Shown here one piece after another: positions 41,656-50,059 of a stretch of 64,000 bases of DNA (within the stretch, counting starts at the first letter, position 1; every line of letters begins with the position of its first letter). The stretch is from Mycolicibacterium setense. Its GTDB lineage: Bacteria; Actinomycetota; Actinomycetes; Mycobacteriales; Mycobacteriaceae. Both the position numbers and the translations under genes were made by a program. The stretch spans positions 682,001-746,000 of the forward strand of contig NZ_JTJW01000005.1 in assembly GCF_000805385.1 (NCBI RefSeq). The letters run 5' to 3'. The notes under the pieces were generated by a model. That model was not told where the DNA came from. It did not search any database and saw only the letters and a program-made list of their open reading frames with translations.

Positions 41656-42849
41656 TCAGCTCCGACGGGCCTGGCGGAACGGGATGTCGCGATCGACCTC
41701 GGGCTCCTTGGCCAGACCGAGGACCCGCTCACCGATGATGTTGCGCTGGATCTGGTCGGTGCCGCCGCCGATCGAGGTGAAGAACGCGTTGAGGGTGAGG
41801 AAGTTGATGTCGTCGGCCTCGGGGTTCTCGGGCCCGGCCAAAAGCGCCTCCGCGCCGATGATCTCGGTTTTGAGCCGCGCCTCCGAATGCAGGATGTTCG
41901 ACATCGCGAGCTTGCCCAGTGACATGATCGAGCTTGATGTTCCTTGTGTCGCAGCGGCTTTGGCGCGAGCGTTGTTGAGTGCGTTGAGCTCCCGCAACGC
42001 CAGCACGTTGGCCAGTTCCCTGCGCACCGCCGGATCGTCCAGCCGGCCGTGGTCGCGGGCCAGGCCGATGAGATCGTCGGCCCGGGTCCGGTTGCGTGAG
42101 CCGCGCCCGGCGTCGCCCATGATCGACCGCTCATAGGCCAGTGCGGTCTGCAGCACCCGCCACCCGTTGCCCTCGCCACCCAGCAGATAGGCGTCGGACA
42201 CCCGTGCGTCGGTGATGAACACCTCGTTGAAGTGCGATTCCCCGGTGATCTGGACCAGCGGCCGGACGTCGATACCGGGCTGGCGCATCGGAATCATGAA
42301 GAAGCTCAAGCCTTTGTGCTTGGGCACGTCCCAGTCGGTGCGGGCGATCAGCAGTGCGTATTGGGCCGTGGTGGCCCCCGACGTCCACACCTTCTGGCCG
42401 TTGACCACCCACTCGTCGCCATCGCGCACCGCTGTGGTGCGCACGGCGGCCAGATCGGATCCGGCTCCGGGCTCGCTGTAGAGCAGACAGGTGCGGGCCC
42501 GCTCGGTCAGGAAGTCACGCAGCAGATCGTTCTTGAGTCGCTCGGTGCCGAATGTGAGCGCGGTGTTCGCCGGGATGCTGTATTTGTCCTGGCGGGCACC
42601 CGGGGCCTTGACGGCCCGGAACTCCTGTTCGACGACCGCCGCGAGCGCGTTCGGGTACTCCCGTCCGAACCATTGGCTCGGATAGGTTGGCACGGCGTAG
42701 CCCGCGTCGAGCACCTTCTGCAGCCATGCCACCCGCTCGGGGGAGCTGACCCACGGATCGGTGGATTTCGGTAGCCCGGACCAGTTTTGGGCGAGCCAGT
42801 CGCGCACCTCGGTGCGCAGTTCATCGGCGCTGGGCAGGTCGGCGGTCAT
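41656..42849 (-). CDS. Acyl-CoA dehydrogenase, long subunit type
   Basis: A 397-residue flavoprotein that oxidises acyl-CoA to enoyl-CoA. Family signatures are LLYSEPGAGSDLA, VVNGQKVWTSGA and QIQRNIIGERVLGL. It is adjacent to, and two bases after, a shorter paralogue. Such pairs in mycobacteria form alpha2beta2 enzymes for bulky substrates (for example FadE28-FadE29), so these two may assemble together. The substrate is unknown. The ATG at 42849 directly follows the preceding stop. Confidence 0.88.
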   Translation of the reverse strand: MTADLPSADELRTEVRDWLAQNWSGLPKSTDPWVSSPERVAWLQKVLDAGYAVPTYPSQWFGREYPNALAAVVEQEFRAVKAPGARQDKYSIPANTALTFGTERLKNDLLRDFLTERARTCLLYSEPGAGSDLAAVRTTAVRDGDEWVVNGQKVWTSGATTAQYALLIARTDWDVPKHKGLSFFMIPMRQPGIDVRPLVQITGESHFNEVFITDARVSDAYLLGGEGNGWRVLQTALAYERSIMGDAGRGSRNRTRADDLIGLARDHGRLDDPAVRRELANVLALRELNALNNARAKAAATQGTSSSIMSLGKLAMSNILHSEARLKTEIIGAEALLAGPENPEADDINFLTLNAFFTSIGGGTDQIQRNIIGERVLGLAKEPEVDRDIPFRQARRS

Positions 42850-42851
42850 CT

Positions 42852-43958
42852 TCAGGCACCTTTCGAGGTGAGGTAGCGCTCGCGGTGCAGTTCCGAGCTA
42901 CCGAACAGTTGCAGGCCGGTGCGGGCCCGGCGCAGGAACAGGTGAGCCGGGTGTTCCCAGGTGAATGCGATGCCGCCGTGCATCTGGATGGCCGACATGG
43001 CGGTCGTGTGGTAGGCCTCGGCGCAGGCGAATCCGGCCAGAGCGATTGCCCCGCCGGCTTTTTCGCTACCGGATGCCAACTCTGCGGCCGCGTGCTGGGC
43101 GGCCGAGGTGGCTGATTCCACCTGCAACAGCAGGTCGGCGGCCATGTGCTTGAGGGCCTGGAAGCTGCCGATGGGGCGGCCGAACTGGATCCGGGTCTTG
43201 AGGTAGTCCACGGTGATGTCGAAGATCCGCCGCGCCCCGCCGACCTGTTCGCCGGCCAGCGCGATCGATGCGAGGTCGAGGGCGTGCCGCACCGCGTCCC
43301 ATCCGGCAGTGCCGATCCGCCGGGCCGGTGTGGCGTCGAAGGTATACGTCGACAGGGGCACCGTCGGGTCGAAAACCGTTGCGGCCGTGCGCTCGAAGCC
43401 GTCGGCATCTGGTTCGATCTGGAAAACGCCGAAGTCTCCGTTGGTGCGGGCGACGACCAGGATCACGTCGGCAACCTGACCGTGGAGCACATAGTGGGCA
43501 TTGCCGCTGAGGGTGTAATCCGGGCCTGTTTCACAGGAGGCGCGGACCGCGACGCCCTCCGGCGCCCAGGTGCCCCGGGAGCCGGTCAGCGCGACGGTCG
43601 CCACCGAGGTTCCCTCGACCAGGCCCGGAAGCAGGCGCCGCTTGTCGTCTCCCGTGCCGGCCTCACCGATCAGTGCCGACGCCAGCACCGCACTGGACAG
43701 GAACGGAGCGGGCAGCAGCGCGGCCCCGGTCGCTTCGGCGACGGCCTCGAGCTCGAGAGCACCGAGGCCGACGCCCCCGAACTCGCCGGCGACCAACAGA
43801 CCGGTGACGCCCTGGGCCGCGAGCTTGCGCCACAACTCGCGGTCGAAGGCCTCGTCGGTGCCCATCACCCGGCGCACGTCGCCCTCGGTGCATTCGTCGT
43901 GCAGCAACCCGGAGACCGCGGCGGCCAGTTCCGCTCGTTCGGCCACGCTGATCGTCAT
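42852..43958 (-). CDS. Acyl-CoA dehydrogenase, short subunit type
   Basis: A 368-residue acyl-CoA dehydrogenase fold. The central part is shorter than in classical members. The signatures RIQFGRPIGSFQALKH and IQMHGGIAFTWEH are present. ATG 43958 follows AAGGCGGGTGCAC and gives a family-like N-terminus; 23 upstream in-frame codons are discarded. It is the first gene of the four-gene leftward block. It is likely the partner subunit of the next gene and may lack a complete active site of its own. Confidence 0.86.
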   Translation of the reverse strand: MTISVAERAELAAAVSGLLHDECTEGDVRRVMGTDEAFDRELWRKLAAQGVTGLLVAGEFGGVGLGALELEAVAEATGAALLPAPFLSSAVLASALIGEAGTGDDKRRLLPGLVEGTSVATVALTGSRGTWAPEGVAVRASCETGPDYTLSGNAHYVLHGQVADVILVVARTNGDFGVFQIEPDADGFERTAATVFDPTVPLSTYTFDATPARRIGTAGWDAVRHALDLASIALAGEQVGGARRIFDITVDYLKTRIQFGRPIGSFQALKHMAADLLLQVESATSAAQHAAAELASGSEKAGGAIALAGFACAEAYHTTAMSAIQMHGGIAFTWEHPAHLFLRRARTGLQLFGSSELHRERYLTSKGA

Positions 43959-44078
43959 GTGCACCCGCCTTCCTTGTCGGGTACATGCAATCTGGCATGC
44001 GGCGTGGTGTAAATCACGCATTCGCACACCGACAGATTTCCGTTTGCGACATGCCGGTGCCGCATGGCAGGCAGGGGT

Positions 44079-44570
44079 TCAGGCGGTCACGGCGATATCG
44101 GCTGTCACCGCCGTTGTCGCGCGGATCAGGTCCTCTGGGGCCAGCGCGACATCCCAGCCCCGTTTTCCCGCGCTGCAGAGCACCTTGTCGAAGGCGAGCG
44201 CCGAGGTGTCGACAACGGTCGGTAACGGTTTGCGTTGTCCCAGCGGGGATATGCCGCCGACCACGTAGCCGCTGGAGCGCTGCGCTGCGGCAGGGTCGGC
44301 CATCTCGGCCCTCGGCACTCCGAGCGCCGAGGCCGCGGCCTTGAGAGAAAGCTTGGTCGGCACCGGTAGCACCGCCACTGCCAGGCCCTTGGGCAAGGCG
44401 ATGACCAGTGTCTTGAAAACCTGTTCGGCGGCGAAACCGGCCGCGGCGAGTTCGGCCACCGCCTCAGCACCGAAGGATTCGTTGCGCGGATCGTGGTGGT
44501 ACTGCACCACCTCATGGTCGATACCTGCTGCCACCAGGGCGGCGATGGCCGGGGTCGCTGCGCGTGCCAT
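44079..44570 (-). CDS. ybaK: YbaK-family Cys-tRNA(Pro) deacylase-like protein
   Basis: A 163-residue trans-editing domain that removes Cys wrongly attached to tRNA(Pro). The YbaK core (VFKTLVIALPKG, LSLKAAASALG, then GYVVGGISPLGQRKPLPTVVD) is complete. I recall M. tuberculosis carrying this gene as two short frames, Rv3224A and Rv3224B, so here it appears intact. ATG 44570 is preferred over GTG 44576. It is divergent from sigH. Confidence 0.87.
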   Translation of the reverse strand: MARAATPAIAALVAAGIDHEVVQYHHDPRNESFGAEAVAELAAAGFAAEQVFKTLVIALPKGLAVAVLPVPTKLSLKAAASALGVPRAEMADPAAAQRSSGYVVGGISPLGQRKPLPTVVDTSALAFDKVLCSAGKRGWDVALAPEDLIRATTAVTADIAVTA

Positions 44571-44605
44571 CGGCACAGGGTAGCCGGGGGCACGCCGGGC
44601 ACGCC

Positions 44606-44633
44606 GGGAACACAGTGGCCCCTACATGCTGTT
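44606..44633 (+). promoter_or_regulatory. Candidate SigH-dependent promoter upstream of sigH
   Basis: GGGAACA at 44606-44612 fits the -35 of the SigH/SigR group. It is followed after 17 bp by TGTT (44630-44633), close to the -10 core CGTT. This would give autoregulated transcription starting near 44640, upstream of both possible sigH starts. The match is by eye and the -10 has one mismatch. Confidence 0.45.
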
Positions 44634-44792
44634 ATTGCTCTCGACACCTGCTCAGCGCTACTTGTCGGTAGCACGCTCTAGGATCTAAGGAGGATTCTGG
44701 TGCCAACCGTATGCCTGGAACGGCCGGCGGATACCCAGTGGTATTCCGCGCCTGTTGGTGGCGCCGCGACAGAAGGGAAGGTGTTTCCCACG

Positions 44793-45440
44793 ATGACTGA
44801 CGTCGAGCAGGCCGAGCCTGACGCGCCGCAGCCTCCTGCCGAAACCGATGCCGAGCTGACCGCGCGGTTCGAACGTGATGCCATTCCGCTGCTGGACCAG
44901 CTGTACGGCGGCGCGCTGCGGATGACCCGCAACCCCGCCGACGCCGAGGACCTGCTGCAGGAAACCATGGTCAAGGCGTATGCCGGGTTCCGGTCATTCC
45001 GCGAGGGCACCAACCTCAAGGCGTGGCTGTACCGCATCCTGACCAACACCTACATCAACAGCTACCGCAAGAAGCAGCGCCAGCCCGCTGAATACCCGAC
45101 GGACGAGATCACCGATTGGCAGCTGGCCGCCAATGCCGAGCATTCCTCGACCGGCCTGCGTTCGGCGGAGGTGGAGGCGCTGGAGGCGCTGCCCGACACC
45201 GAGATCAAGGCAGCGCTGCAAGCACTGCCCGAGGAATTCCGGATGGCGGTGTATTACGCCGACGTCGAGGGCTTTCCCTACAAGGAGATCGCCGAGATCA
45301 TGGATACTCCCATCGGGACGGTGATGTCCCGACTGCACCGCGGTCGTAAGCAGCTGCGCGAGCTGCTGGCGGATGTGGCCAGGGATCGTGGCTTCATCCG
45401 AGGTCAGCAGCTTGGTGAGCCGGAGGAGGTCTCGTCATGA
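44793..45440 (+). CDS. sigH: ECF sigma factor SigH (oxidative and heat stress)
   Basis: A 215-residue group IV sigma factor. Region 2 includes [21 protein letters not shown], and region 4 includes [23 protein letters not shown]. The sequence is nearly the same as M. tuberculosis SigH through both regions. ATG 44793 gives the usual length. However, GTG 44700 in the same frame has an ideal AAGGAGGA six bases before it and would add 31 residues, like the unstable long isoform of SigR/SigH. The stop overlaps rshA (ATGA). It corresponds to Rv3223c. Confidence 0.94.
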   Translation: MTDVEQAEPDAPQPPAETDAELTARFERDAIPLLDQLYGGALRMTRNPADAEDLLQETMVKAYAGFRSFREGTNLKAWLYRILTNTYINSYRKKQRQPAEYPTDEITDWQLAANAEHSSTGLRSAEVEALEALPDTEIKAALQALPEEFRMAVYYADVEGFPYKEIAEIMDTPIGTVMSRLHRGRKQLRELLADVARDRGFIRGQQLGEPEEVSS

Positions 45441-45742
45441 GTGACAAGCACGATGAGGGCGAGCGCTGGACTCCGCCGATCGGTCCCGTCGATCCCGAGC
45501 ATCCCGATTGTGCTGCGGTGATCGCGGAGGTATGGACGCTGCTCGATGGCGAATGCACGCCCGAAAGCCGTGACAAGCTCAAGCACCACCTCGAAGAATG
45601 CCCGGCCTGCCTGCGTCACTACGGGGTCGAGGAGCGGGTCAAGCGACTGATCGCGGCCAAGTGCAGCGGCGAAAAGGCCCCGGAAGGCCTGCGGGAGCGG
45701 CTGCGGATCCAGATCAGCCGGACCACGATCATCCAGGGCTGA
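45437..45742 (+). CDS. rshA: Zinc-binding anti-sigma factor RshA
   Basis: A 101-residue ZAS-family anti-sigma factor that holds SigH inactive until oxidised. The redox zinc motif is [13 protein letters not shown], with an upstream Cys in DGECTPES. The ATG overlaps the sigH stop, which ensures matched synthesis. It corresponds to Rv3221A. Confidence 0.94.
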   Translation: MSDKHDEGERWTPPIGPVDPEHPDCAAVIAEVWTLLDGECTPESRDKLKHHLEECPACLRHYGVEERVKRLIAAKCSGEKAPEGLRERLRIQISRTTIIQG

Positions 45743-45776
45743 CACGCCGCGTATCCCCAGGTGGGTTCGACGACAA

Positions 45777-45807
45777 ACCGCCCGATCTCCGAAGGGAGTC
45801 GGGCGGT
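45777..45807. terminator. Bidirectional terminator hairpin between rshA and bL37
   Basis: The arms ACCGCCCGA (45777-45785) and TCGGGCGGT (45799-45807) are exact complements. An inner CTCC/GGAG extends the helix around GAAG. On the minus strand the stem is followed by TTTGTCG, so it suits the bL37 transcript best but lies after both convergent genes. Confidence 0.75.
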
Positions 45808-45825
45808 CAAGTCAAGCCGAAATGG

Positions 45826-45918
45826 CTAGCGCACTGACTTCGAACCGGCGTTGGGGCGCTTGCCGTGGTTCGCCTTCGAGTGCTTGCGGTCCCGCTTCTT
45901 GCGGCCACGCTTGGCCAT
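45826..45918 (-). CDS. Small basic ribosomal protein bL37
   Basis: A 30-codon gene too short for most gene finders. The peptide starts MAKRGRKKRDRKHSKANHG and is almost entirely Lys/Arg/His. It matches the mycobacterial 50S component bL37 that was first seen in M. smegmatis ribosome structures near 23S rRNA. The start at ATG 45918 is backed by a strong GGAGGATCATC. The extra C-terminal residues GSKSVR go slightly beyond the 24-residue form I remember. It is convergent with rshA and divergent from the biotinylated-protein gene. Confidence 0.87.
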   Translation of the reverse strand: MAKRGRKKRDRKHSKANHGKRPNAGSKSVR

Positions 45919-46053
45919 GATGATCCTCCAGATGGTGTAAGAGCTTGCCCCCTAGTGTCTCATGACCCGGCGGCGCCGCTGACCACCCGGTGTTGTGGTT
46001 CGATATAGGCCGCACAAGTAGTCGGGTAGCAGCCGGAGTGAAGTGGGGTGAAG

Positions 46054-46269
46054 ATGGCCGAGGACGTTCGCGCCGAAATCGTGGCCAGTGTGCTTGAGGT
46101 CGTGGTTCACGAGGGCGATCAGATCGGTGCGGGGGACACCCTGGTGCTGCTCGAGTCGATGAAGATGGAGATCCCGGTTCTGGCCGAGGTCGCGGGCACT
46201 GTGACCAAGGTCAATGTCGCCGAGGGCGACGTCATCCAGGCGGGCCACCTGATCGCGGTTATCGACTGA
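46054..46269 (+). CDS. Biotinylated carrier protein TB7.3-like
   Basis: A 71-residue stand-alone biotinyl domain. The biotin attachment site is Lys in LLESMKMEIPV, and the fold is a complete biotinyl/lipoyl barrel ending AGHLIAVID. ATG 46054 gives the same length as Rv3221c; GTG 46048 adds two residues. It may serve an acyl-CoA carboxylase as carrier, although the partner is not encoded nearby. pdtaS follows after 20 bp. Confidence 0.92.
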   Translation: MAEDVRAEIVASVLEVVVHEGDQIGAGDTLVLLESMKMEIPVLAEVAGTVTKVNVAEGDVIQAGHLIAVID

Positions 46270-46289
46270 CGCTTGCGAAGCGCTGGCTG

Positions 46290-47789
46290 ATGTCCACCCT
46301 CGGTGACCTGCTCGCTGAGCACACCGTGCTGCCGGGCAGTGCGGTGGACCACCTGCACGCGGTGGTCGGGGAGTGGCAGCTGCTGGCTGACCTGTCGTTC
46401 GCCGACTACCTGATGTGGGTCCGCCGCGACGACGGCGTCCTGGTGTGTGTCGCCCAGGTGCGCCCGAACACCGCACCGACGGTGTTGCTCGCCGATTCGG
46501 TCGGCTCGCTGGCGGCGGCCGCCGATCTTCCTGTGGTCACAACTGCCTTCGAGTCCGGTGCGATCGGGCGGGGAAATGGTGGTACACAACGGCATTCGCC
46601 GGATCTGCCCGGTCTGAACGTGGAAGCGGTGCCGGTGCGGCACCAAGATCACGTCGTCGCGGTCCTGACGCACCAGACCGCGTTGGCCGCCCGTCGCATG
46701 GCCAGTCCGCTTGAGGGTGCCTACCTGGACTGCGCGAGCGACCTGCTGCACATGTTGTCCGAGGGCACCTTTCCCAATGTCGGCGATCTGGCCATGTCGC
46801 GTTCCAGCCCGCGGGTGGGTGACGGGTTCATCCGCCTCGACGAGGTCGGCGACGTGGTGTTCGCCAGCCCCAACGCCATCTCGGCCTATCACCGCATGGG
46901 CCTGGCCTCCGAGCTCGACGGGCACAATTTGGTCACCGTCACCCGGCCGCTGATCTCCGACCCGTTCGAGGCCCAGGAACTGGCCAACCATGTGCGCGAC
47001 TCGCTGGCCGGCGGCTCCAGCATGCGTATGGAGGTCGACGCAGGCGGTGCGGCGGTGCTGTTGCGGACCCTCCCGCTGGTGGTGCACGGCACCGCGGTGG
47101 GCGCAGCCGTCCTGATCCGTGACGTCACCGAGGTCAAACGGCGTGACCGCGCGTTGCTCAGCAAGGATGCGACCATCCGGGAGATCCACCACCGGGTGAA
47201 GAACAATCTGCAGACCGTGGCAGCCCTGCTACGGCTGCAGGCGCGCCGCACCAACAATGTGGAGGCCCGCGAGGCCCTGATCGAATCGGTCCGACGGGTG
47301 TCCTCGATCGCGCTCGTGCACGACGCGCTGTCGATGTCGGTCGATGAGGAGGTCAACCTCGACGAGGTGATCGACCGGATCCTGCCGATCATGAACGACG
47401 TCGCCTCGGTGGACACCCCGATCCGGATCAACCGGGAGGGCGCCCTCGGTGTGCTCGACGCCGATCGCGCGACCGCGCTGATCATGGTGATCACCGAATT
47501 GGTCCAGAACGCCATCGAGCACGCCTTCGACGCGAACACGGCCCAGGGATGCGTCACCATCAGGTCCGAGCGGTCGGCACGCTGGCTCGACGTCGTGGTG
47601 CACGACGACGGGCGTGGGATGCCGGACGGGTTCAGCCTGGAGAAGTCCGACCGGTTGGGCCTACAGATCGTCCGGACGCTCGTGACCGCCGAATTGGACG
47701 GGTCGCTGGGCATGCACGAGGTCGCCTCGGGCGGCACCGACGTGGTGCTGAGGGTGCCGATCGGCCGCCGCGGCCGGGGGATCCAGTGA
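46290..47789 (+). CDS. pdtaS: Sensor histidine kinase PdtaS
   Basis: A 499-residue cytosolic kinase. The order is a GAF-like domain (about 1-150), a PAS domain (about 180-290), a HisKA_2 dimerisation helix with the phosphoacceptor His in EIHHRVKNNLQ, and HATPase (ELVQNAIEHAF, DDGRGMP). It phosphorylates PdtaR, an ANTAR antiterminator encoded elsewhere, and in M. tuberculosis responds to copper/nitric oxide and c-di-GMP. No transmembrane helix is visible. It corresponds to Rv3220c. Confidence 0.94.
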   Translation: MSTLGDLLAEHTVLPGSAVDHLHAVVGEWQLLADLSFADYLMWVRRDDGVLVCVAQVRPNTAPTVLLADSVGSLAAAADLPVVTTAFESGAIGRGNGGTQRHSPDLPGLNVEAVPVRHQDHVVAVLTHQTALAARRMASPLEGAYLDCASDLLHMLSEGTFPNVGDLAMSRSSPRVGDGFIRLDEVGDVVFASPNAISAYHRMGLASELDGHNLVTVTRPLISDPFEAQELANHVRDSLAGGSSMRMEVDAGGAAVLLRTLPLVVHGTAVGAAVLIRDVTEVKRRDRALLSKDATIREIHHRVKNNLQTVAALLRLQARRTNNVEAREALIESVRRVSSIALVHDALSMSVDEEVNLDEVIDRILPIMNDVASVDTPIRINREGALGVLDADRATALIMVITELVQNAIEHAFDANTAQGCVTIRSERSARWLDVVVHDDGRGMPDGFSLEKSDRLGLQIVRTLVTAELDGSLGMHEVASGGTDVVLRVPIGRRGRGIQ

Positions 47790-47905
47790 GTGGTTCACAG
47801 GATGTCCACAGTGGGACATCAGTACCAATGAAGTAATTACGCAACCAGCCAATGCGAAATGTGACGACCATTACGCAATTTGCTATCGATAAATGCCGCA
47901 AAAAT

Positions 47906-47941
47906 AAGCTATGGCCCCGACATTCGTCGGGGCCATAGCTT
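47906..47941 (-). terminator. Perfect 16-bp-stem terminator after whiB1
   Basis: AAGCTATGGCCCCGAC (47906-47921) and GTCGGGGCCATAGCTT (47926-47941) pair without mismatch around four bases. On the minus strand the stem is followed by ATTTTTGC, so this is the intrinsic terminator of whiB1. It could also stop pdtaS read-through. Confidence 0.88.
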
Positions 47942-47961
47942 GTGTCGAGGTCTGAGGAAGC

Positions 47962-48216
47962 TCAGACTCCGGTGCGGGCCTTGGTGCGGGCGTTGCGGCG
48001 CTTGAGCGCGCGACGCTCGTCCTCGCTCATCCCGCCCCACACGCCGGCATCCTGGCCGGAGTCCAAGGCCCAGGTGAGGCACTCAGTGGTCACGGGGCAC
48101 CGGTTGCACACCAGCTTCGCGTCGGCGATCTGAGCAAGCGCCGGGCCACTGTTTCCCACGGGGAAGAACAGCTCCGGATCTTCGTCGCGACAGACGGCCT
48201 TGTGGCGCCAATCCAT
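47962..48216 (-). CDS. whiB1: 4Fe-4S transcription factor WhiB1
   Basis: An 84-residue Wbl protein with an NO-sensitive 4Fe-4S cluster. The four Cys are in AVCRDED, LVCNRC and TTEC. The GVWGG turn and basic tail KRRNARTKAR follow. WhiB1 binds SigA and regulates essential genes, including its own promoter. ATG 48216 (MDWRHK) has GAGGAG nine bases upstream and equals the known length. It corresponds to Rv3219. Confidence 0.96.
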   Translation of the reverse strand: MDWRHKAVCRDEDPELFFPVGNSGPALAQIADAKLVCNRCPVTTECLTWALDSGQDAGVWGGMSEDERRALKRRNARTKARTGV

Positions 48217-48365
48217 AAGATCAAACTCCTCGTTAGACATGTCATGCGTGCGCGGCGAAGCGCACTAGATTTTCTTCGGCTGTTAACGCGTGCACACGAA
48301 TGTTTCTGCACTGTTGCATCGATGCTTTCACAGGCTGAACAGATGTCAATAGCATTGAGTTAACA

Positions 48366-48381
48366 CGTGGGCAAAGTCACT
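48366..48381 (-). promoter_or_regulatory. Candidate CRP-binding site upstream of whiB1
   Basis: On the minus strand this reads AGTGACTTTGCCCACG. It shares AGTGA and GCCCACG with the CRP (Rv3676) site I recall in the M. tuberculosis whiB1 promoter. A TTGACA (complement of 48344-48349) lies 16 bases downstream as a possible -35. The 258-bp gap 48217-48474 holds no gene. Confidence 0.6.
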
Positions 48382-48474
48382 GGGTGGGGCGGTGACCGGA
48401 AGCCTCACTCCTGTGTACTACACTCTGGATTCAGCTGCGCCCTAATTCCACCCTAAGCGGTGTGTTTGCGCAGG

Positions 48475-49440
48475 TCAATCAATTTTCTTCGTGGGTGCGA
48501 CGACGCTCAGCGCCTCGGGAACCGACGTGAACGTCATAGTTTCGCGCGTGCCGATGTAATCTCCGTCGATCTGGCAGGCCACAGGCGTGTTGCTCGTCAC
48601 GGTCACCGATGACACGTCGTCGTCACGGATCAGATGCTTGGCGGCAAGGCGTGGTTTGCGTGCCACCATCTGCCGGACCAGCCGCAGATTCGCCCATATG
48701 TTCATGCTCGTGATGGCGAACACGCCAAGGCCGGTATCGAACGTGGTTTCGGGGTTCGTCCACACCGGGCGGGCGTTCGCATACGTCCACGGACTCGAGT
48801 TCGACACGAAGGCGAAGTGCACCCCGGCTACGGGGTCGGCGCCCGGCAGATGCAGCGTCAGGATCGGTTCCTTGCGCGCGCTGGCCAGCATCTCGCGCAC
48901 GGCCACCCGGATATAGCGCGATGCGGTGACCTTGCGTCCCTTTTCGCGCTGGGCCTCCACGGCCGCCACCACGTCGCCGTCGACACCCATCCCCGCGGTG
49001 AACACGCCCCAGCGCTCGCCGCAGTCCATCAGGCCGATCCGGCGCCACGGACGTCCCATCCGGTAACCGCCGAGCAGGTCGACGAGTTGGTTGGTGGCCT
49101 CGATGGGATCGGGGCTGATGCCCAGCGCACGGGCGAAGACGTTGGCCGAACCTCCCGGGACGACGGCGACCGCCGGGGCCACGCCGGCATCGGGACGGGT
49201 GCCGCCACAGTCCCCGAGGACGCCGTTGACCACCTCGTTGACCGTGCCGTCGCCGCCGTGGACGATCAGCACATCGACACCATCACGGGTGGCGTCACGG
49301 GCGATCTCGATGGCGTGACCACGGTGGTTGGTGTGTTCGACGGTCAGCGTCACCCGGCTTTCCAGCGCATGGGCGAGCAGGTCACGACCCGCAGGGGTGG
49401 TCGAGGTGGCGTTCGGGTTGACGATCAGCACGGCACGCAC
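48475..49440 (-). CDS. Diacylglycerol kinase-like lipid kinase (Rv3218-like)
   Basis: A 321-residue protein with a DAG-kinase catalytic domain. The nucleotide-binding glycine motif is HGGDGTVNEVVNG, followed by VPGGSANVFAR. The C-terminal half is the usual beta-rich domain. It may phosphorylate a lipid or sphingoid-like alcohol; the substrate is unknown. GTG 49440 (MRAVLIVNPNATST) gives the same length as Rv3218. It lies upstream of whiB1 on the same strand, with a promoter-sized gap between. Confidence 0.88.
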   Translation of the reverse strand: MRAVLIVNPNATSTTPAGRDLLAHALESRVTLTVEHTNHRGHAIEIARDATRDGVDVLIVHGGDGTVNEVVNGVLGDCGGTRPDAGVAPAVAVVPGGSANVFARALGISPDPIEATNQLVDLLGGYRMGRPWRRIGLMDCGERWGVFTAGMGVDGDVVAAVEAQREKGRKVTASRYIRVAVREMLASARKEPILTLHLPGADPVAGVHFAFVSNSSPWTYANARPVWTNPETTFDTGLGVFAITSMNIWANLRLVRQMVARKPRLAAKHLIRDDDVSSVTVTSNTPVACQIDGDYIGTRETMTFTSVPEALSVVAPTKKID

Positions 49441-49475
49441 GGGGCATGAGCCTAACCGGGCGAGGTGTACGGGCG

Positions 49476-49865
49476 TTATTTGTAGAGCTCCCCGTCGAGG
49501 TAGCGCCACTCGCCCTTCACCCGCTCGAAACGACTTCGTTCATGAAGGATGTGCCTGCCGCCGCCGTCGACGTACTGGGCACGGAATTCGACGATGCCGA
49601 CGGCATCTCCTTCTCCGCCCGCGTCGGTGTCGACGATCTGCAGCCGGCGCCAGGTGATCGCCTCGTCGAGTTCCAGCTCGGCGGGGCGGGTGTCGGGATG
49701 CCAGGAGGACAGCAGGTAGCCGATGTCGCCGACGGCGAACGCGCTGAACCGCGACCGCATCAGTGCGACGGCCGTCGGGGCGGTGCGGGCGCCGGTGTGA
49801 AGCGGTCCGCAGCACTCGATGTAGGCGCGGCCGGTACCGCACGGGCAGGAGTTGACGCTCGACAC
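49476..49865 (-). CDS. YchJ-like (UPF0225) SEC-C motif protein
   Basis: A 129-residue protein with an N-terminal SEC-C zinc motif (CPCGTGRAYIECCGPLH) and a following NTF2-like domain (LMRSRFSAFAVGDIGYLLSSWHP, then FRAQYVDGG). The family is widespread and uncharacterised, perhaps linked to SecA or protein quality control by the shared SEC-C motif. GTG 49865 starts just before the zinc motif and is preferred over a longer frame to 49958. Confidence 0.82.
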   Translation of the reverse strand: MSSVNSCPCGTGRAYIECCGPLHTGARTAPTAVALMRSRFSAFAVGDIGYLLSSWHPDTRPAELELDEAITWRRLQIVDTDAGGEGDAVGIVEFRAQYVDGGGRHILHERSRFERVKGEWRYLDGELYK

Positions 49866-50059
49866 GCCGTTCAGTATCTCCAGCCGTCCCGTGCGCCATC
49901 CGCACCCGTCCCGTACGCCGAATTCGACGTGAGGGCTGTGGATTTTGCCCAACCACAACCCTGGCGTCGATCTCGACGTCGTGAACCGGCGCCAACGGCA
50001 CGGCCGGTGTGCCGGTGCGCCTTGCGGTCAGCGGCGCGAGCGTCGGTACCGTACTACGG

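Noticed and set aside
48217..48240. Eight-residue N-terminal extension of WhiB1 from 48240
   Set aside because: The Shine-Dalgarno GAGGAG lies inside this extension and points to ATG 48216, which also gives the known 84-residue length.
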